From Bradyrhizobium daqingense (GTDB taxonomy: Bacteria; Pseudomonadota; Alphaproteobacteria; Rhizobiales; Xanthobacteraceae), in NCBI RefSeq assembly GCF_021044685.1, contig NZ_CP088014.1:7054001-7118000 (forward strand): a stretch of 64,000 bases of DNA, given 5' to 3'. The notes under the pieces are model-generated. The model had not been told where the DNA came from. It was given only the letters and a program-made list of their open reading frames with translations, and searched no databases. Shown piece by piece: positions 60,600-64,000 of the stretch. The position numbers were made by a program, and so were the translations under genes. Numbering within the stretch: position 1 is the stretch's first letter; the number at the start of each line of letters is the position of its first letter.

Positions 60600-61994
60600 G
60601 AGCTATGCGGGAAACTGGGTGATGACGGAATGAGATAGGCGGCGTATCGAGGCGGGTGTCGAGCCTGCCAGAACCTCAAGGAGAGCGATACGCCATGAAC
60701 GAGCATAGCAACATTGTCCCACTGCGTCAGCCCGATGAGATCGACGATCCACTGACGAATATTTTGCGATCTGGTGCTCGGCAGCTGCTTGCGCAGGCTG
60801 TCGAGATGGAAGCCGAGGCGTTTCTCGCCGCGATGAAGGGCTTGAAGCTTCCCGATGGCCGCGACCGCCTCGTGCGGCACGGCCATGGTCCAGTGCGGAC
60901 GATCCAGACGGGGATCGGCGCCGTCGAAGTCGCCCGGGTAAAGATTCGCGATCGCGCGGTGACCAGCGATGGCGAGCGGATCCGCTTCACCTCGGCGATC
61001 CTGCCGTTGTGGGCACGGCGCACGAAGAGCTTGGATGCACTTTTGCCGGTTCTGTACCTGCGAGGCATCTCGACGGGCGACTTCCAGGAGGCGCTGGCGG
61101 CGCTCCTGGGCAAGGATGCGCCGAATCTTTCTCCGGCGGTGGTTTCCAGACTGACGACGGAGTGGCAGCTCGAGTACGAGCGTTGGCAGAAGCGCGATCT
61201 GTCGGCGCGCCGGTACGTATACGTGTGGGCGGACGGCGTCTTCCTGCAGGCTCGCATGGAAGACCACAGCGAATGCATGCTGGTGCTGATCGGCGCGACG
61301 CCGGAAGGCAAGAAGGAACTCATCGGCTTCCAGGTCGGCGTGCGCGAGAGCACGCAGAGCTGGCACGAACTGCTCGTCGAGGCGAAAACCCGTGGGCTGA
61401 AGATCGCCCCGGAAATCGCCGTCGGTGACGGCGCGCTCGGCTTCTGGAAGGCGCTCGACGAGGTCTTTCCCGCCACGCGACATCAGCGGTGCTGGGTGCA
61501 CAAAACCGCGAATATCTTGAACAAAGTCGCAGTGTCGGTACAGGCCAGCATGAAGAAGGATCTGCGCGAGGTCTATTTGGCGTCCAACCGAGCTTCGGCC
61601 GAAGTGGCGATCGATGTCTTTGCCGAGAAATACGGAGCGAAGTACGACAAGGCGGTCGAGTGCCTGACGAAAGATCGCGACGCAATGCTTGCGTTCTACG
61701 AATTCCCCGCCGAGCATTGGGACCACTTGCGGACGACGAATCCCATCGAAAGCGTGTTCGCGACGGTCCGGCACAGAACGGTGCGCACGAAAGGTTCGTT
61801 ATCGTCAACGACTGCCAAGTTGATGGTGTTCAAGCTGCTCTGCGCCGCATCAAAGACCTGGCGGCGGCTGAAAGGCACAAATCAGTTGCCGAAGGTCATC
61901 GCAGGTGTCAGATTCGAAAACGGCATCGAGGTCATCCAAGTGCCGGAAAACCACGCCGCCTGATCGCCTCGTCACCCAAAATCCCGCATAGCTC
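60600..61994 (+). mobile_element. IS256-family insertion sequence, complete
   Basis: A 1395-bp element. Its ends are imperfect inverted repeats: GAGCTATGCGGGA at 60600-60612, and the reverse complement of the right end reads GAGCTATGCGGGATTTTGGG; further matches (GGGTGA, GGCGGCG) extend it. It is flanked by the perfect 9-bp duplication GCTCAGAAC at 60591-60599 and 61995-62003, the size usual for this family. It encodes one complete transposase, so it may still be active. Confidence 0.93.
60695..61963 (+). CDS. IS256-family transposase
   Basis: A 422-residue DDE transposase. The catalytic triad is visible as WADGVFLQ (first Asp), VGDGALGFWKAL (second Asp) and TTNPIESVFATVRHRT (Glu). A conserved cysteine-histidine segment (RHQRCWVHKTANILN) lies between. 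The N-terminal part begins MNEHSNIVPLRQPDEID, with DNA-binding helices after it. The ATG at 60695 follows AAGGAG; the length equals that of full family members. No frameshift is seen, so it is likely functional. Confidence 0.94.
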   Translation: MNEHSNIVPLRQPDEIDDPLTNILRSGARQLLAQAVEMEAEAFLAAMKGLKLPDGRDRLVRHGHGPVRTIQTGIGAVEVARVKIRDRAVTSDGERIRFTSAILPLWARRTKSLDALLPVLYLRGISTGDFQEALAALLGKDAPNLSPAVVSRLTTEWQLEYERWQKRDLSARRYVYVWADGVFLQARMEDHSECMLVLIGATPEGKKELIGFQVGVRESTQSWHELLVEAKTRGLKIAPEIAVGDGALGFWKALDEVFPATRHQRCWVHKTANILNKVAVSVQASMKKDLREVYLASNRASAEVAIDVFAEKYGAKYDKAVECLTKDRDAMLAFYEFPAEHWDHLRTTNPIESVFATVRHRTVRTKGSLSSTTAKLMVFKLLCAASKTWRRLKGTNQLPKVIAGVRFENGIEVIQVPENHAA

Positions 61995-62280
61995 GCTCAG
62001 AACCAGGCAACCATCTTCGGATAAGAGTACCAGGGCGCGACGCGCCACACCTCAACCTGCAATCACTGAGCAGACGAATTATGACATGCCTCAGTCGTTT
62101 AAGCCCGTGGCCATTTCGGAGCCGAAGCCAGTGAAACCGGCCGCGCCTGCCGGGGCAAATTTGCGCCTGATCGAGCCGCATTCGTCTGAGCCCGATACCA
62201 GAGCTTTCCAGTCCGGAGACATTGAGCAGAGCCTCGAAGAGCTAGTCGGGCTCCTGCTACGGAAAGGGCAGAGGAGCTAG

Positions 62281-62563
62281 GACCAAGCTCCTATTTGCGA
62301 GTCTATTGTCGACCACCCAGATAGAAAATAGCCCCCTGGAACCGAAAAACACCAAATTTTCGGCAGAAGAGGGTTTCAAGTGACGGGATCGACGACCGAG
62401 CACGTTCCAGGACAGAACGCCCGCCCGCTCGCAGCGCAGCGGCACGGGCAGCAAAGACTGGCCACGACCGCGCGAAAGGGGTATGTTTTTAGCGATTTCG
62501 TGGCTACAATACGGCCGATCGTGCGTCCGGAACATCTCTGGTGCAAGAGCGGGAGGGCAGATT
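62281..62563. other. Gap with no recognised gene
   Basis: Between the interrupted gene and the next small membrane gene I find only frames that lack a ribosome-binding site and overlap others. No repeat or RNA gene is recognised. Confidence 0.4.
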
Positions 62564-62854
62564 TTGCTCGTGCTGATGATCGCAAGCGCCGTGGTAGGTG
62601 CTTTTCTGGGACGTTTTATTCGCGCATACGCCCTTATTCCGGCAACCGCCCTGATCCTGGTTGCCGCGTGGTATTTGGGGCTTGAGCAGGGTTTCGCCAC
62701 GGGCGCGATCGCGTTCGTCGCCAGCGCGGTAATTTTGCAAGTCGTCTATTGCGCGAGCCTGTTGATCTATCTGCTCATCGCGAACCTCTCGGTGCTCGAC
62801 CAGGTGCAGTCGGAGGCATCACCGCAGATGCCTGAATCGCAAATCGCCGTCTAG
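62564..62854 (+). CDS. Small membrane protein of unknown function
   Basis: A protein of about 96 residues with three predicted membrane helices (LLVLMIASAVVGAFLGRFIR, ALIPATALILVAAWYLGL, AFVASAVILQVVYCASLLIY) and a short polar tail ending ESQIAV. GGGAGGG lies 7 bp before a TTG at 62564; a GTG at 62570 and an ATG at 62576 are alternative starts. Similar small membrane proteins are common in Bradyrhizobium. No function is known. Confidence 0.55.
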   Translation: MLVLMIASAVVGAFLGRFIRAYALIPATALILVAAWYLGLEQGFATGAIAFVASAVILQVVYCASLLIYLLIANLSVLDQVQSEASPQMPESQIAV

Positions 62855-63468
62855 TGTCAGGGCCCTATCATGAGCAGTCGGCGAGGATGTGGTCGCGTCC
62901 GTGCATTGTGACATCCTCCTGTACAAGAGCACCTGCTTAATTGCCCCCCAGGGCCGCGTTCCTGCCGGTGTGCTTGTGAGCGCTTCGTTTGCGCGGCACG
63001 ACCCCGTCCACGATTGGTGCTCTGCGGAAGCCGTCGGCCATAACTCTAATCTACTCAGCGGAAAGTTCCTCCTACAGTTAACTGAATACGCCTGTGAATG
63101 CGTGGCGGAGACTACTTCCGTTGACCTCGATTTCGGCGCCTTGAAACTTCAGCCGAATGGCGGTGTTGCACAAAGTCGACCGGGGCCAATGCTTCTGGAC
63201 GACCCGAATTCCCAACAAGCTAGCCCGTGAAGAAAGCTCGTCGCGCAGAGGCTCGACGCCTACGCTCAAGACGTTTGGGAACAATGCACTCTATTTGGAA
63301 CCGACGCTAAGTCGCCGGCCGATATTCCTTGATTGCGAAGAAGCGCACATTTGTGTCTCGCTATGCGGTTGGATCCAACCCGTGGGACGTCGTGATCGTC
63401 CAAAACACCTATATTCGCCGTCTTTACTGCAGATAATGCGGATGTGATTGGTTGGTGGAATATCTAAA
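62855..63468. other. 614-bp stretch with no supported gene
   Basis: It contains a 113-codon frame (62889-63230) without ribosome-binding site or recognisable domain and several shorter ones. Base composition is mixed and there are stretches such as TTTCCGTTGACC without order. I see no hairpin, repeat or RNA gene that I can defend. It probably includes the promoter of the glycosyltransferase gene. Confidence 0.4.
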
Positions 63469-64000
63469 ATGAAATTGCTGGCGCGAGCAGCGACGGGCGG
63501 CCAGGTCGCGCGGAACGCGGAACAAGGGTCGATCGGAAGGGGGCAAGCGGCTCTCTCTCTTTTAACGTTGCTACCACGGGCAAAGCGGCGTCCCGATCCA
63601 GTTATTCACCGGATTGATAACCGGCCGCTCGACTTCAGCGCCGATGAGATCGTGGCGGTCGGCAAGCTCCGCAATGAAATGCTGCGGTTACCCGATTTCC
63701 TGCGCCATCATCGCCGTCTCGGGGTTGGACGTTTCCTTGCGATCGATGACCGTTCGGATGATGGCACGAGAGCATTCCTGCTCGATCAGCCCGATGTTCA
63801 TGTGTTCGAGATTCGCGAGCCCTTTTCAGAATCCCGTGGTGGCGCGCGCTGGACCAGCGCCTTGCTCAACCGATTCGCGCCGGGACGGTGGGCGCTGACG
63901 CTCGACGCAGACGAACTCTTTGTCTATCCCGGCTGCGAAACTTTTGATCTTCGCTCGCTGTGCCGTTATTTGGAGAGCACTGGCGCCGATTGCATGACCG
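63469..64000 (+). CDS. Glycosyltransferase family-2-like protein, N-terminal part
   Basis: An open frame of 177 codons that runs off the right edge, starting at the ATG at 63469 or later. It shows RNEMLRLPDFLRHHRRLGV, FLAIDDRSDDGTRAFLLDQ and the metal-binding DxD motif in LTLDADELFVYPG. These match the Glyco_tranf_2_4 type of GT-A glycosyltransferases, which transfer sugars from nucleotide donors. Together with the acyltransferase it hints at a surface polysaccharide or capsule locus continuing beyond the window. Start choice is uncertain, as the first 45 residues are not typical. Confidence 0.8.
   Translation, partial: MKLLARAATGGQVARNAEQGSIGRGQAALSLLTLLPRAKRRPDPVIHRIDNRPLDFSADEIVAVGKLRNEMLRLPDFLRHHRRLGVGRFLAIDDRSDDGTRAFLLDQPDVHVFEIREPFSESRGGARWTSALLNRFAPGRWALTLDADELFVYPGCETFDLRSLCRYLESTGADCMT

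Larger units (their letters stand above)
60463..62280 (+). pseudogene. Small membrane-protein gene split by an IS256-family element
   Basis: The left part starts MVGLLVIFVLLAIGFAAGYG, a membrane anchor, and continues ELVSRRRHAEYLHLQPYVSP to codon 45 at 60599. The right part resumes at 62004 in the same frame: TRQPSSDKSTRARRATPQPA and later AAPAGANLRLIEPHSSEPD, stopping at 62280. Removing 60600-61994 and one copy of the 9-bp duplication gives one frame of 137 codons. In the present DNA the left part reads into the insertion and stops at 60633. The protein is an anchored, basic, low-complexity protein of unknown function. Confidence 0.78.

Noticed and set aside
60593..61774. 393-codon open frame on the - strand within the insertion sequence
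   Set aside because: Antisense of the transposase. The DDE motifs are on the + strand and the frame extends past the left end of the element.
62889..63230. 113-codon open frame
   Set aside because: No ribosome-binding site, no domain and mixed codon use; not listed as a gene.

Overview
The window looks like a stretch of chromosome from a high-GC alphaproteobacterium, most like Bradyrhizobium or a close relative. This is an inference from gene content, codon use and the many dispersed palindromic repeats; no search was run. About 54 kb is ordinary metabolic, envelope and regulatory chromosome. It is followed by roughly 9 kb (about 54.0-62.9 kb) of accessory DNA with phage-type recombination genes and an insertion sequence.

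Left part (1-31 kb). The window opens inside glpD, with a DeoR/GlpR-type regulator nearby and a Phd/VapBC-type toxin-antitoxin pair between them. A frameshifted HAD phosphatase follows. A compact beta-oxidation operon reads leftward: acyl-CoA dehydrogenase, thiolase, a multifunctional hydratase/dehydrogenase and a hot-dog thioesterase. Next come a flavin reductase, an RND efflux set (adaptor, pump, TetR), an MFS carrier, a YcaQ-like DNA glycosylase, an OmpA-type protein, a mannosyltransferase-like membrane protein, a FecR-domain protein paired with an outer-membrane barrel, two VOC proteins, a His-rich cupin, CsbD and FKBP. A PaoABC-like molybdenum aldehyde oxidoreductase closes this part; its FAD subunit is frameshifted.

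Middle part (31-54 kb). This holds gamma-glutamyltransferase, trhO-slyX, two cyclic-di-GMP enzymes, hemE and hemC, a TetR/GMC oxidoreductase pair facing a SnoaL-like gene, a vanA-gntR-vanB operon, pgm, a hydrolase, a lytic transglycosylase, an orphan response regulator, an MBL hydrolase and an aldose epimerase. Several divergent promoters carry clear palindromes, described as separate entries. Palindromic repeat families sit in many intergenic gaps.

Accessory part (54-64 kb). A two-gene unit of unknown families leads into a phage-like cassette: an XRE-type regulator divergent from a YqaJ exonuclease and an ERF annealing protein fused to an HNH-like zinc domain. An acyltransferase-3 protein follows. 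A 1395-bp IS256-family element (60600-61994) with a perfect 9-bp target duplication interrupts a small membrane-protein gene, whose reading frame is restored if the element is removed. The window ends inside a family-2-like glycosyltransferase that runs off the edge.

The best candidates for unusual biology are the XRE / YqaJ / ERF-HNH cassette, the FecR-barrel pair with its Ser-Pro stalk, and the unknown two-gene unit beside the cassette. None can be shown to be a new system from sequence alone.
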